Positions 15,111 to 30,800 of a DNA stretch of 64,000 bases are shown here, piece by piece. This DNA is from Naematelia aurantialba. Its lineage: Eukaryota; Basidiomycota; Tremellomycetes; Tremellales; Naemateliaceae. Within the stretch, counting starts at the first letter, position 1, and each line of letters starts with the position of its first letter. The notes below the pieces were generated by a model. The model was given only the letters and a program-made list of their open reading frames with translations. It searched no databases and was not told where the DNA came from. The stretch spans positions 1,922,001-1,986,000 of the forward strand of contig JAKFAO010000003.1 of the NCBI GenBank assembly GCA_021527695.1. The letters run 5' to 3'. A program made the position numbers and the translations under genes.

Positions 15111-18100
15111 TCAGTCCACGCCTAGATCTCGCTCCTGCACCATCCTCTCCTGTAGCGGTTCTGGTGCTCGCTCGCCATTTGACGGACTACCGCCCGAACT
15201 GCCTGCACTGCCATTCTGGCTGGTCTTTAGCGCGTTCTGCGCGAAAAAGTTCTTAAACTGCGCGAGCTGGTCGTCGATCGGTTTCGAGCGGTCGACCGCT
15301 ATTGAGCTTGGGCGAGGACCCAGTGATTTCCGCGGCAGCGCACGAGCAGCTGGACCGACACTTGCGCCTGAGCCTGTGCCTGCACCCGCACTCGTATGAC
15401 TCGGTGCGATGGGTTCCACGTGCGCCGGAGAACGCAGGGGCGAAGCGGTACCTTGTAGTCGCGATGGAGCTGGCTTGGTCAGCCAGAATGTCATGTTGCC
15501 TGTCATCCCGATAGCGTAATGGGAACCGTGACGCACAGGGTGTTTCTTTGCTCTTACGAGTCTCGATCGCCCGTCGGACATACATCGCCACAGGTCCGCT
15601 CAGCGTACGTGATATCACGCTTTGCACCTCGTCTTCTTCCTCCGGATGCGACTTGATGTACGCATACAAAGCGTCGAGAGCCTAGACGGCGTCAGTATAT
15701 CCAGTTGGCACGAAGAAGAAGCTCACCTCGCTCTGATTGCCTGTCCTGAGTGTGCGCACCAACTTCTCCGCCTGTGTCTCGGGCTTCGCAGGCGGTGAGA
15801 CGCGCTCATCCAAAGTGGCCCGGCTTGCGATCGAGCTTGGGCGATCGCCAGTGATCGTGCTGGATGGTAGGGTGGACGTTGTCGATGGCAGGACAGGACT
15901 TTCCGCGCGTTTCTTGTTCGACTCGTGCCCAGCTTCCCGGCATCAGCGTCGCTTTGCAAAAGCGGAGGTAAGGGCATGGACAGCGGATGAAGAGCAGATG
16001 GAAGCAGATGAAGAGCAGATGAAAGCCATATAAACAGCAGATGGAGAGCAGATGAACAGCGTATGAAAGAAAAGCAGATGAACAGCGTATGAAAAGCAAA
16101 CGAGGAGCACATGAAAGCACACGAATCTCGATGGGAGCTGGGTGGACGTAGACGGGACTTGGTGAACGTAGATGCGGGGCTTACCTAAACGGAATACATA
16201 GGTATAGACAATGGTATCTGACGCTGCGTCGCCGAACTCAGCCAGGAGGATATCGTAGATCTCCTGATTGGTTTCTTTCGCATATACTTCCCAGCCATCA
16301 GCTTTCCTCGTTCCCGCTCTTCGTTGACGATGCAAAGCTCACGTAAGATCTTTTGAATGATCGTCTTGACCGTCCGCAACGGCATGTCCCCCAATGCGAT
16401 CCCCTCTGTAGCGCGTCGCCTGTACTCTGACGGCCCAACAGTCTGTAAGAAGCCATCGAGAATTGCCAACAGGCCTCCAGCGCGGAGTCGTCCTGACCTG
16501 AGATCGTCGTCGAGCACTTTACACCTCTTCCACAAACACTTGAGGATCAGGTCTCCATTATGTGCGACCTCCGAGTTGGGCTGCGTCTTGTGGATCGTAA
16601 AGTCCTTGCTCAGGTTCATGAGCAGCTGGAACATCGCTTTGAAGACTTGCAGTCGCTCGCCCGTCGCCAGAACCTGCACGAGAAGCATGTTCATGAACTT
16701 CGCCAATTCAGGCACACTGCCGCCAACCGCGTCGGCCTGCACCAAGCGCAAAGTGAGCGTGGCGACGACGGTATAGAGATGATCGTAGCTCAAGCGACGC
16801 ATCAGACGCGGTTCAGTACTGAATCCAGACACCGCTTGGATGATGTGCTTAACCAGACGGAAGAACTGTGGGTCGATCAGGTTCTCTGGCGGCGTGAACG
16901 CTCGATCGAGCTCGTCCATCAGTGCATCGGCAAGGGTATTGACATTGTCGGCAAACGCCTCGGGATCTTCGTTGAGCAAGAATTGAATCTCCTTGAGAGC
17001 GTCGATGCTGCTTTCCATGTCGTCATGCCGAATGTCATTGATCAGAGCGGCAATCTGTTCATTCCTGACGCTGCTGTTACTGGGGTTGGCAGCGCGAGGA
17101 ATTGGTTGCAGCGCGGATGCCTTTGCTCGCGGAGCTTCTGCAGGCCGCTGAAGTCGGTTTTGGATAGACGCAGGACGAGGCAGTCCCGAAGGACCAGGAA
17201 TAGGACCGGACGGCGCCGGGGAAGCTGTTGATGATTGGGAGACACGAGCCGGAGTGGCGACAGTGCTAGCAGTTTGGCTAGTAGGGTTGCCGTCCAGAAC
17301 CACACTTTCCGGCCTGGGCAATCTCGAGTTGACAGACGAGGGTACCGCCAATTGGCGATGTGGCCGGGCAGGCGTGCTTTCCGGTACTCCACTATCCACT
17401 GCAGTCTTGGCAAAGGACGATCCGCTCCTCGCAGCAGCCATCGTGGCGCGGCGATTTGCAAGCATGTCCTTGGAAGCATTCGGCATGGCTTCCACCACGC
17501 TCTCAAGGCTCCTCGTGCCGCCTTGAAGCTGGAGCAGGCTGGTTCATGAGCAAGGAATGCACTGCGCCACTCACGCCATCACGCTCAGCGCGGCATTGCG
17601 CGTCCCGCTGTCGGCAATACACCTAGCGATACTCTCGTAGAAGCCACGATCGTCTTTGGTCCGCAATATACTCCCGCGCTTTTTGTATGCCTTTTCAATG
17701 AGCTGAAGCGATTCGTTCTTGCAAGTCTTGCCTGCGGTCTTGTCCTCCAGGCCGTACTGCACAAGCAGCTGCACGACCTGGGAACCAGCGATAACCTTGT
17801 CCAGTGACTCAAATATAGGAACCAGCTTGGAACTGAACTTTGAGTCGCCGAGCTAGGAATCAGCAGGGCAAAGGCTCTAGAGACTCACCTTTATAATCAG
17901 AGCTGGAGCGAAGAGCTTTGCTTCTGCATCTGAGAACCGTTCGTTGTATTTCGGCAGGGTCTCCACAATATGCGTGATCAAGTCCAAGCAGCGATTTGCC
18001 ATCTGGGTGTTGTTTGACAACAGCTTCAATGCAGCGTATTTGACAGCCAGGTCGACATTGGCGAGCTGGAATGCTTGCAGCTCAGGTTCGCTTATTCCGA

Positions 18101-21100
18101 ATGCAGACGCCGCCGAGTCTTCGTAAAATTCGGTCATCTGCGCGAGACCAGCCATGAAATCCTCCTCCGCTCGATGATCTTTGCTGAATAGTAGACTGAA
18201 AAATTCCGGTGACACGGTCGACTCCATCTGCTGAGATAGGTATTCCAGCATGTCAGATTTAGGTGAAGGCTCGAGGTGCCATCTGATCGAGTCCTTCTTG
18301 ACTCGGACTGCACGTGCTTCGATCGCCGAGGAGATGAATGGCAGGGTGCGGGATGAGGGTATCGCTTCTACGAGGTGTGTAGAGGCTGGACGACTACCTA
18401 GCGCCGCTCGTGGCTTTGGTACAGCAGTCGGACGATCGTCGGCAGAGCTCATGCTAGGTGGTGGCCGACTAGTAGCTGTAGATGACAAGGCTTTCATTGC
18501 CAAAGACCGAGCAGGCGGTGCGGTGGGTCTTGCAGTCCGTCCCAATGCCGGGCTACTTGGAGCGGCAGAAGCAATGGAGGCAGGCGGGCCTGCAGCCGGT
18601 CTAGCCACTTTGCTGGCCGCTGCAGCCGGAGCAGCGGCAGCCTTGGCAGATGGCGCCGATTGCGGTGCAGCATTACGCGCATTGGTGATAAGAGGGATAA
18701 TAGTGGCCTTTGAGGCCGGCTTGAGATTCGACGTTTGGTCCATACAGAAGTCGAACCCTGCGCTCGCAACGACAAACGGCAGAACCGCGCTCGCGCCCTT
18801 TCGGACATCGGCATTTCGATCTTCGAGACAAGAGATGACTGGTCCAGCGAGAGACGTCATGTCAGCCGATTTTGACGGAGGATCCGCCTGAAGCTTCTCG
18901 GCAAGCCAGCCAAGGACAGATGCACGTAACGCTGGGTTGTTCGTTTCCAGTGCAGAACCAAGCCCGGGGTACAAGCTGTCCATGCTACCAATAGCATCCG
19001 CGACGGCTGTGAGAGTTGCCAGAGCAGCTGATCGAGTGGTGGCTTTCTGATCGGCACAGACAGTGGCAATGGGCGCCGTAAGCAGTTTGGTATACTTCTC
19101 AAAGGCGACTCCCATCCCAGCAGCGATCTTAGAGACGATGCTCAAGGAAAGCATCTTGACAGACAGGTTGGTATCCGCCATTGCCTTTTTCAACACCGTA
19201 CCGATCTCCCCTTTGACAATCAGCAATGCTCCACCACAAGACAGAGAACGAACCCATGTTCGACTTGAGCCTGGAATTAGACTTGATCTCCAGTAGGGCG
19301 TGGAGACTCTCGAAAGCCTCTTTCCGCACCTTCCACGCGTCGCTTTTGGAATCTGCAACGACCGTAGTCTGACTGACCAACTTGTCCAGATCAACTCGGG
19401 GAATAAGGTCGTCGAGAGGATCTGAGCCTCCGCTCTTGCCACCCTTGACTGGTCCGGCTACCGCATCTTGCAGGTCCGCCTGAGATTTGATTGGTTCCGG
19501 CGGCGTCTCATTTGCGGCCTTGTCGAACTCTGAATTGATCGTCGAGAGCAATTGCGGGTTGACGTCTTCGAGGAATCCAGAGATGTCTGATTGTCAGCTG
19601 ACAATTTTACAGGTGCGACCTACCAGCTCCAACAGATACCTTGACCGTGACGAGCAGCTGCGTCGCGCTTTGTCTGACCTGAGCGTTTGGTGACCCGAGG
19701 GCAGATTTCACGAAACTGATGAGATCGCGGAGTGGAATCCCCGCTATGCCAAAATCAATCAATTGTTGCTTGATCCATACGAGTGCATCGGCTTGTGCTT
19801 TGGGCGCCTTTTGCTTCTGCATTGGCTCGTACGCTGCAGTGTAAGCGAATATCAGAAACCGAACGCACCTTGAGCAAGGACAAATGCCAGAGACGTCTTT
19901 TCAGCAAACGCAGATAACGCATCGCCTGCCGGTTTCTTAAGCTTTATATCACCGAGTTTGTCTGACAAGGATCCGACGCAGAGGGCGGCAGAAGCCCGGC
20001 CGAAGTTAAGGCTCTTCTGCGCCATACTTGCCATGACCTGATACACTTTGGCAGACACCTACGAGTCAGCCTCGCAGCCGTGCGCTCAACGCACCTGGAA
20101 ATTCTTCTCGCCCCAGCCTGGTGTTTTGCCCAGGAAACGCATCATGACCTCGCTGTCCACCTTCTCCGCTCCGCCTTCGTCTTCAACCCACTTGAGCAGC
20201 TCCTCGGCTCCCTCGAGTCGAACCTTCCATGCACCGTCCGCAAGCTTGGTATGGAAATCGGCTGGAATGGATTCTGCAGCTTGGACTGCCGCTTCTTCGG
20301 GCGACCAGCGGAATTTCACAGGTTCGCTAGGGGCGGTTGCGAGGGTCTTTGAAGGTGCTGTCTTTCCTGGCGCAGAAGGCTTTGCGGCGGCAGCGGGTTT
20401 CGACTGCGCAGCTGGGGGAGGTCTCCGAGCAACGGGGGGAACAGCAGAAGCTTTTGGTGGCGGGGGTGATGATGGTGCGGATGAGGTTGCTGAACCAGGC
20501 TTTATTATCTGGATTTATTAGCAGTGCCTTTGCTGCCTGAAGACGTACAGGACGACTGAATCGAGCTGGAGGAGGCCGAGCGGGGGGTGCGACATCGTCC
20601 AATAGTTCATCTGCCGAGAATGTACCAGAAGCCTTGATGGGCGGTGAAGCGGACGCTGAAGGGCGGATCGGAGGTGATGCGGTAGGCAAAGCCGCAGCAG
20701 GCCGGATAGGCGGTGATGAGGGTGTTGGCCGGGACGCAGCAGGACGGATAGGAGGCGACGATGGAGGTCGCACGGTTTTAGCGAGACCTGTAGGACCCTG
20801 GGGCATCTTAGCGTTAAGTCTCTTGGATGAGCTCACCTTTTTGGCCGCACCTGCTGGGGGTGCAGCGCTTTTAGGACCAGATGGCTTAGCGCCGGCTCGA
20901 TATCGGATCTCGGCTCGTCCGAAGGCATCCTTGACTTTGGACATCTGTAGTTCCGGTACACCCTCGACATACGGATTGAACGCTCGCTCCCCCAGGATCT
21001 TCATCATCGTCCCCAGGCACTCCGCAGCGTTGGTACGCACTGGCTCCACGCTGTCACTCAAGAGAGACACAAGGGCTTCGGCAATTGGCTTCACCTGGTC

Positions 21101-22752
21101 CTTGCTTGGGGCATCGAGGGTAGCACAGAGACAACGATGAAGGAATTTGAGAGTTCCTTCCTTGACCTGGGGATTTTTTGATTTCAAGGCCGTCAGAACA
21201 TCGTCGACAGCATCGGGTAACGATGACTAAGACGATCAGATACGCACGAAAGACGCCAGAATCCACTCACAACCTCGAATAGAGCATCCAATGCCTTTCC
21301 AAGAGCGTCTACCACATTCGCCTTGCGCTCCTTGAGTCTCTCCAAGCAACCAGTCATGATGCTACCCCTGAATCTCCCAAACGGCTTGCCAATCCCTTTT
21401 GCTAGACCTTCGATCACCTTGGTCGCCTCGATTACCACGTTGACATTCGCGTCGGACTTGCATTTAACTCCTAACGTTGAAGCGACAGATCCATAGGCGT
21501 CGAGGTTACTTTGCGCTATCCGGGCGTTCTGTGGCTGCGACAGGATCTTGCTACACTCTTCCAGCGATTCCAGCCTGTCCTTCCATTTGCTCGATGCTAA
21601 ACGCTCATCCAGATCGGAAGGGAACAGCGCTAATACATCCACTGGGTCCAGGAGGGACCGTGGGTCAAACGGGGCCGCCTCTTCAGGCTCATCCTCTGCA
21701 GCCCTGCCGTTGCCGCCATCGCCGCCTGCAGCATCCCTCTCCCGTTGTGCCTTCCGCGTCCAACGGCTAGGCTTGCCCGAGCCTGCACCTTTGTGCTCTG
21801 AGTCCAGGCTGTCAAATGACTTTTGCAGCTCCGTCATCTGTACCGGTTTCAGGTCGGCCAGCGCGGGTAGCAGGGCTGCCCCGAGATAGGTGTAAAGAGT
21901 CACTACGAGAGACGTCCCCTCTGCTCGGACGTTTTTGTCGGGGTGTGCGAACATCTTTGAAAGGACTTTGAGGATGGGCTTGATATTGCCCAAGGCTTGT
22001 GGGCCGAAGAACCTGATGTTCAGCATCCGTTCCCACTGGGAAACTTACTCGACGACCTCTTTCAAACAGGTAATGGTACCTGCCACAATTTTTGGTTGCT
22101 TAGAGTCGATACCTGGCAGCAAGTCCCCCTGTCACCGATCAGCCTGTTGCACGAGGTCTCATGCTTACTATTACTCCGTCTCCGCCGTTCTCCACCTCGA
22201 CATACATCGCACATAAGTCCAGCCCTTTCCGCTTGGTCCCTGCTCGGGCTGCACCCAGCGATTTTTCGACGATGGCCGGGACGACGTCAGACCGAGTGCT
22301 GCCTCACCATTAGCTCCAAGGTTAACGCACAGAAAGAAGACAAAAAATAGAGAACACGTACCGTGAAGAGCTCTCCCCGCTATTCTGAACAATCGCCAGA
22401 ACCGCCTCTATTCCCTTCTCCTGTGCCACGGCGTTGGCATCCAAACACCATTTCTTTCTGGTCATCGTCAGCAAAGCCGTCCGAGGTCCAGAATAGCTCG
22501 AACTGACAATAATGAGCCGTCTGAAACGTATGGACGAAAGAAGGGGTCGGTATCTGAAGCTGTCTTTGCAGATTTGGCAATGACATCGTTGTAGGCTGAC
22601 AGCCGTGCTTTCCAATTCTGTACATCTGTCAGAATGGCCACTTATCGCTAGGAGATGTCAAGTAATTAAGAGGGATGACGCACCTTGTGCTGACTCCGCT
22701 CGACTAAAGGAATCTGAGTGAAATCCTCCTCTTGAGGAGGTTCGCCGTCCAT
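15111..22752 (-). CDS. XMAP215/ch-TOG family microtubule polymerase
   Basis: A TOG-array protein that binds tubulin and speeds growth at microtubule plus ends; spindle and cytoplasmic arrays are the known sites of action. The start at 22752 (MDGEPPQEEDFTQIPLVERSQHK, then NWKARLSAY) is the family's N-terminal signature. HEAT/TOG blocks run through the gene: TOG1 about 22.7-21.8 kb, TOG2 about 21.7-20.9 kb, TOG3 about 20.4-19.6 kb, TOG4 about 19.5-18.7 kb, TOG5 about 18.3-17.6 kb. Ala/Pro/Ser-rich linkers with repeated PPIRPAA/SPPIRPSA units lie between TOG2 and TOG3. A C-terminal helical domain (17.0-16.2 kb, RNEQIAALINDIRHDDMESS) is followed by a disordered tail ending ERDLGVD. Five TOGs plus the C-terminal domain match animal and amoebal XMAP215, unlike the two-TOG Stu2/Alp14 of ascomycete yeasts. 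More than a dozen mostly short introns; I did not resolve every join. Confidence 0.9.
15950..16110. repeat. GCAGATGAAGA-type minisatellite in an XMAP215 intron
   Basis: About ten degenerate copies of (a)gcagatgaa(c/g)agc.tatgaaa fill the intron between exons ending TIVYTYVFRL and starting AGHESNKKR. Confidence 0.8.
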
Positions 22753-23110
22753 ATTGCTCGAGTCGCCTGTATCCGATTACTGTGGTTTCCACTTGAACTT
22801 CAACTGAAGAGGTCGGTATCCCTTATGCTGTGGTATACATATATGAACGAGTTGTAAGCTGTGAGCGTAGACGCAGAGGTCGCTGATCTAATCGAGAGGT
22901 CGTCGTTGTTTACGCTTTGCTGGTTCACTCAACCACGGCGCGCCCAGACTCGCGTTGACGGGAGCAAATCCACGTGGTCTTGGAAACCCGGCTTCCGGCC
23001 AGCCCTCGAGTCACTCTGTTGAACCTCGTCGTCGGTGCTACTCTTTCGATTACTCTTCGCATTCACCTTTGGAACGGGCTGCTGCATAGTAGGTGGAGAG
23101 TCGTGCAGTC
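22753..23110. promoter_or_regulatory. Shared divergent promoter region, XMAP215 / JmjC gene
   Basis: About 358 bp separate the two start codons, which point away from each other, so both promoters must lie here. No TATA-like box is placed clearly enough to name. Confidence 0.5.
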
Positions 23111-26100
23111 ATGTCGGGTGACTACGAGGCTGCAGTTAGGGAAAGTTCACCGGAGGAGAGTTGCCCTTTGTGTCCTTCCACTGGCCCTCCAGCGCGTTCA
23201 GCAGTCGCTGCAACCGCCCAAGCTGCTCCTCTGCAAACAGTGCAAGACGCGACTGCGATATCAGAAAGGACCGCATCCCAGACATCGTCCTTTCAAATCG
23301 GCTTCTCAAGCTTGCAGCCTACGGCTTTGCCCCCAACCCCGCCTGACACCGCGTCCCCCACCGATGATGATTCGTACCATTGGATCGCATGTAGCAACTG
23401 CGATAAATGGTACCATTCAGTCTGCGTACTGTTGGGAGGACCCGAATGGGTCCAAGGCGTTCCAACGGAGGTCAGGCAGGAGATCGAAAAGAATCATCAA
23501 GAAGAAGGCGCTTGGACAAACTGGACAGAATGGGTCGGCCGATGGTGAGTGCACTAATATGTTGGTGGCGCTTGTAGCAGTTTTTGATGAGATCCAGGTA
23601 CTGCAAAGACTGTCTGCAGACCGAGATACCATCCACCTCGAGCTCTCGCCATCATCCTCTCGTCGCTACACTCAAGAAAGGCTTCCCTCCTAATCGAAAG
23701 CCCAAGGGGGCTTCGAGATCGAGCCAGGCTCATAAGCGGTCGTCGAGTGCAGCTCACGATGGATCTGCAGCTTCGCCTGGGACTTCGATAAAGCGACGTC
23801 GCACAGCCGAAAGTCAGATTGCATTCAGCCCAGACTCGATGCGAGCTAGATACGATACGAGCATCGAGCGTAAGCCGCTCATGGACCGCAGTGGGGGACT
23901 GGAATTAGGTGTAAATGAGCTTCATGCTGGAGATGATCATGGCGAAGGTTCTTCCAGATCTTCTGTCCATTCAACACCGCGTGGAGCCTCTCAGGATCCT
24001 CATGGAGTGGCAGGCGAGGTGTCCAGTCGGCCGAAGCGACAAGCAGCATTGAACAGACCTGACTATCACGCCCTGCACAACCACGACGCGGCCCCAACAT
24101 CTCGATGGTTGGATCTCATCACCGATCCAGAGAGATACGGTGCCACAATCAACGCAGGTAAGTGCCCTTTCCATGTCCGCGTACTCGTTAGCTGAATGTA
24201 ACTCAGACAATTTCCCTCGCGTGCCTGCGTCTTTGCTGACCAAAGAGTGGATCGACTCGCCCACTGCACATTCTCCTCCAACTAGGTATCCAGACCCAGA
24301 TAACGACGCGAAGCCAATGCAGCCCACTGGCGACTATCCACCAACCTTGTTCTATGGAGCGATGCGAGAACCTTTGGTGGTCCGGAAAGAAGATGGTGGA
24401 TTCGAGGGCATGGGCGGGAGGTTGCCTAGCAAGGATCTGACTGTTGCAGATGTTGCTCGACTAGTCGGCCCAGATGTCCATGTTCCAGTCATCGGTCCGT
24501 ACAAATGCCAAGGCTAAACGAGCGTTCTACAGGCTGATGGAGCTCAGATGTTGGCACGCAGAGGTCGAGCCAGTGGCCATTGTCGCGCTGGGCTGAATAC
24601 GTCCATCTATGTGCTCATCCGACTCACACGGCCAGCAGCCCAGACATGGAGGTCTTGCGTGGCAAGACGTACAATATCATATCCCTCGAAATCACAGGCA
24701 CAGATCTTGCGAAACGAGTCCGGCCACCTCGATTAGTGCGAGAAGTGGACTGGGTTGATCTGTTCTGGAAATTTGGCCCAGATGGCAAGCCAGGCGAGGT
24801 GGCAGCCCTGCGTGAGGAGATGGATGGGACGGCAGTGACAGCGGAGGGTGGAGGGGATGTGAGAAATGCATTGACGGGGAAGAAGGGCAAAGGCGCCAGC
24901 TGGCCAAAGGTCCAGCTGTATTGTTTGGTGCGACTTGATTCTCGTACCTCGATTCGAGAGCTTACGTTATTAGATGGGTACGAAAGGCTCCTGGACGGTA
25001 TGCGGTCCTGAGTTTGAACGCAGACTAGTGGCTAACGCCTAACCAGGACTGGCACGTCGACTTCGCCGCAAGTTCCGTCTATTACACTGTGCATACCGGA
25101 GCCAAGGTGGGTTCGAATCAGCCCAGTCCTGAGTCACTCATTCATGCCTACAGACCTTCTTCTTCATTCGACCGACAGAGAAGAATCTCAAAGCATACAC
25201 CACTTGTACGTTGTAATGCACCTCACGCGACCCTCGCTGACAGCCTCAGGGTGTGGATCGAGCGAACTACAGCACTCGACATGGCTCGGAAGCATGTGTG
25301 ATGATGATGTTCGTAAAGTGACTTTGCGTGCTGGCGATACCATGTGAGCCATCTTCGTCTGCTCACGTGGATCAAGAGCTGACATGTTCAGGATCATTCC
25401 TTCAGGCTATATACACGCGGTTGTAAGTTCATTGTGGCAATTTCCGCTCATGTCAGTACACTCCCCTTGATTCCATTGTCTTTGGAGGCAATTTTCTGCA
25501 CTCTTATGACATCCCAACGCGTAAGGAGTTCGACACTCGTCCCGTTATCTGCTGAAGACTTTCAGAGTTGCGTTTGCGGCAGATCGAGATCGATACCAAG
25601 GTCCCTCCCATGTTCCGCTTCCCACAGCTGGACAAGTGAGTCGCTGCTCATCGCATCGGCATGCTTCTAATGGATCAGACTGTGTTGGTATGTGGCGGAA
25701 CGGTACTGTGGGGATCTACGTCAGCTCCGAGCATATAGACCTCGATCAACGACTAGCCCAACCCCACCACATCCTCGGATCCTAGCTGGGCTAGTCTACC
25801 TGGCCCATTTCCTGAGCTCCCAAGTCGCCGTATTGGAGGACGAGACTGCTGAGGACAAGGCTCGAAAATCAGTGTATGATAAAATCCCGGCTGAAGTCGT
25901 GCGAGATCCCGCGGGCCTTGCCAAGGAGCTCTTGTGGCGTGTTGAGCGAGAGCTCGCGATGATGAATATACCGATAGATATGGTTGATGAGAATGGGTCA
26001 GAAGTCAAGTGGAATGGCGAAACCAAGGAGGTTCGGAATGGGAAGAACCGGGTCAACAGTATCAAGCAAAGAGCAGCAAATGGTACGGGGTTGAGGATGT

Positions 26101-26495
26101 TATCGTCAATGTCTAGGACGGACAACTTCCACCCAGCGTGAGTTTTGGTATGATGAGCGACCTATCTTTCCGCTAAGCGTCATAGGCCATGGAACGAACA
26201 TCACATTCCAGTTGCGCGGGAAGTCACCGCCGTCCAGCTGCCTCGTCCGTCCAAGGAGGGATACGGTCGTCCCTGCGACGTTGAGGAGCAAGCGAACAAG
26301 GAAGTCAAAATCAGACGCCAATCAAGAAGCAGGGTACGGTATCTGGACGATGGTCGCGTCGTGCAAGAGGATCAAGACGTGGTGTTCACTGAGACGAGGA
26401 TCTCGTGGCCTGCACCGTCCGGTGGCGGCTCGAGTAGACCGGACGTGAATGGCGGAGGCGTGCATGTGGAGGACGAGCTGAAGAGCGAAGATTGA
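23111..26495 (+). CDS. PHD-JmjC histone lysine demethylase (JHDM1/KDM2-KDM7 type)
   Basis: Predicted Fe(II)/2-oxoglutarate dioxygenase acting on methylated histone lysine in the nucleus. The start [22 protein letters not shown] leads into a PHD finger ([20 protein letters not shown] ... YCKDCLQ, split by an intron at 23545). A basic Ser-rich linker follows, then [20 protein letters not shown] and the JmjC core: [21 protein letters not shown] supplies the metal ligands H and D, then [26 protein letters not shown] and [10 protein letters not shown] with the second metal His, then [22 protein letters not shown]. All metal ligands are present, so the enzyme looks active. The C-terminus is charged and ends DELKSED. 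Exons are many and introns about 50 nt. The demethylated residue (H3K36 or H3K9) cannot be told from sequence alone. Confidence 0.9.
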
Positions 26496-26957
26496 TCCGT
26501 GTTGACATGTTGACATGCATATGTTGTGGGATTAGATCGCCTATATCTCCGTGTCCCATCCCTAACCACTCCCTCGTGGTCTCCCACGGTCGATCTACGT
26601 TTTCCAACTGAGATTTCTCAAAAATCCAGTCGAACCTCTTCGCTGCTACCAACACTTGCAAAGAGCTGCTCCTTTATCCCTTGCGTCGACCCAAGACACT
26701 CTGAACGAGGACCGTTCAAGATTCCCATCCGATCACTGTCCAATTTGCTGCGTTCTTCCGTGCTTCGTGGTCATTGCAGCCCCTCTGGACCTCGACACTG
26801 CCAAGCTTTGACTATTGCTCACCTCGCACACCAGTTCCAACACCGGCAAGCGTCGAGCGTCTCTCCATCACCCCGAGGCTCTCCTATTTCTACATTTAGG
26901 CAAATACATCACTCACATCACTTTCAACACGAACAACATAACGGGAGAGTAGGAAAC
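26496..26957 (+). other. ArgRS leader, open in frame without ATG
   Basis: From 26526 the reading frame of arginyl-tRNA synthetase is open for 144 codons upstream of its first ATG. The last 80 or so codons would encode Arg/Ser/His-rich, nearly acid-free sequence (for example RSLSNLLRSSVLRGHC). This may be a plain 5' leader or a non-ATG-initiated mitochondrial presequence. Confidence 0.4.
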
Positions 26958-29699
<2,742 letters not shown>

Positions 29700-30762
29700 T
29701 TCACCAGGTGGACATGTGGAGACGGATGCCATGTGTGCGGGTGGGAGGTGCCGCCATGCCGGCATGGAGGTTTACAGTGCCGTGACGCCGGTGTGGAGCT
29801 GGAGGACCGAGTCGCCGAGGTAGACCAGGTAGAGAGCTGGGATATCATGCACATGGTATTCGGGTCGCGAGAAGGCTGGACGGTAATGGAATCTGTAATC
29901 AGACACATCTACATCACAAAGTACCATCGCACGTTGGGCACCCATCGCACACTAGGTGCTCAGTCTGGGTGATCCGAGGTTAGTCTGATCCGAGGTCTGG
30001 GGGTGAGAAGGGTGTGGGTATCGGACGTGTGTGACCGCAGCGGGATGTTTTGACCAGAACCAGCCGGGAGTCCAGAGGGGACCGATCTAGCCTCTCTCTT
30101 GCACCGGATCAACTGGTCAGCAGATCAACAGAAAAAAACAAATCAACTGGTGAACGGGTCTACGTTTCAACGGATCAACGGATCAGTCAGAGAATTGGAG
30201 GAATCGGAGCAATGGATTGGCCACTCGGGCTCTCCGACTCTCCGCTTCTGGTCTCGGACTCTGTGCTTCTGGTCTCGAACTCTCTGCTTCTGGTCTCGGA
30301 GTCTAGGCAGAGTCTCAGAGTCTCAGATCCTCCGACAAGCCTCTCAGAATCGCGTCCCTGAATCGATGAATACCAGTCTCGCACATGCTTATTTCAGTAA
30401 TGAGGATGATTCTGACCAGCGTCCAGAGGGCTGCCAGTGTGAACGCGCACGGCCGACCGGAGGAGCGGCCTATCGAAGGGACGTGGTGACGTGACGGTAC
30501 GGTACGGCTATGGTGATGCCGATTCCGATGTAACGACGATGCCGATGTAACGGCGATGGCAATGTAACGGGACGGTAATGGAACGGGACGGCGGGACGCA
30601 CTCTCTGAACATCTATCTGGACGTCTGTACAGCCCGTCACGCTGTTCCTGAAACCGAGGCACCCGCTACCCAGCAGATGCGTGATGAGCTGACCGCAGCC
30701 GATTGCTGCGTCTCAAAGCGGCCGTGTGCCCACTAGCGAACCGTCCAGTGGGTCTCTTTGTC

Positions 30763-30800
<38 letters not shown>

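Noticed and set aside
25100..25125. GGTTCGAATCA resembling a tRNA T-arm
   Set aside because: No acceptor or anticodon stem around it; it lies in an intron of the JmjC gene.
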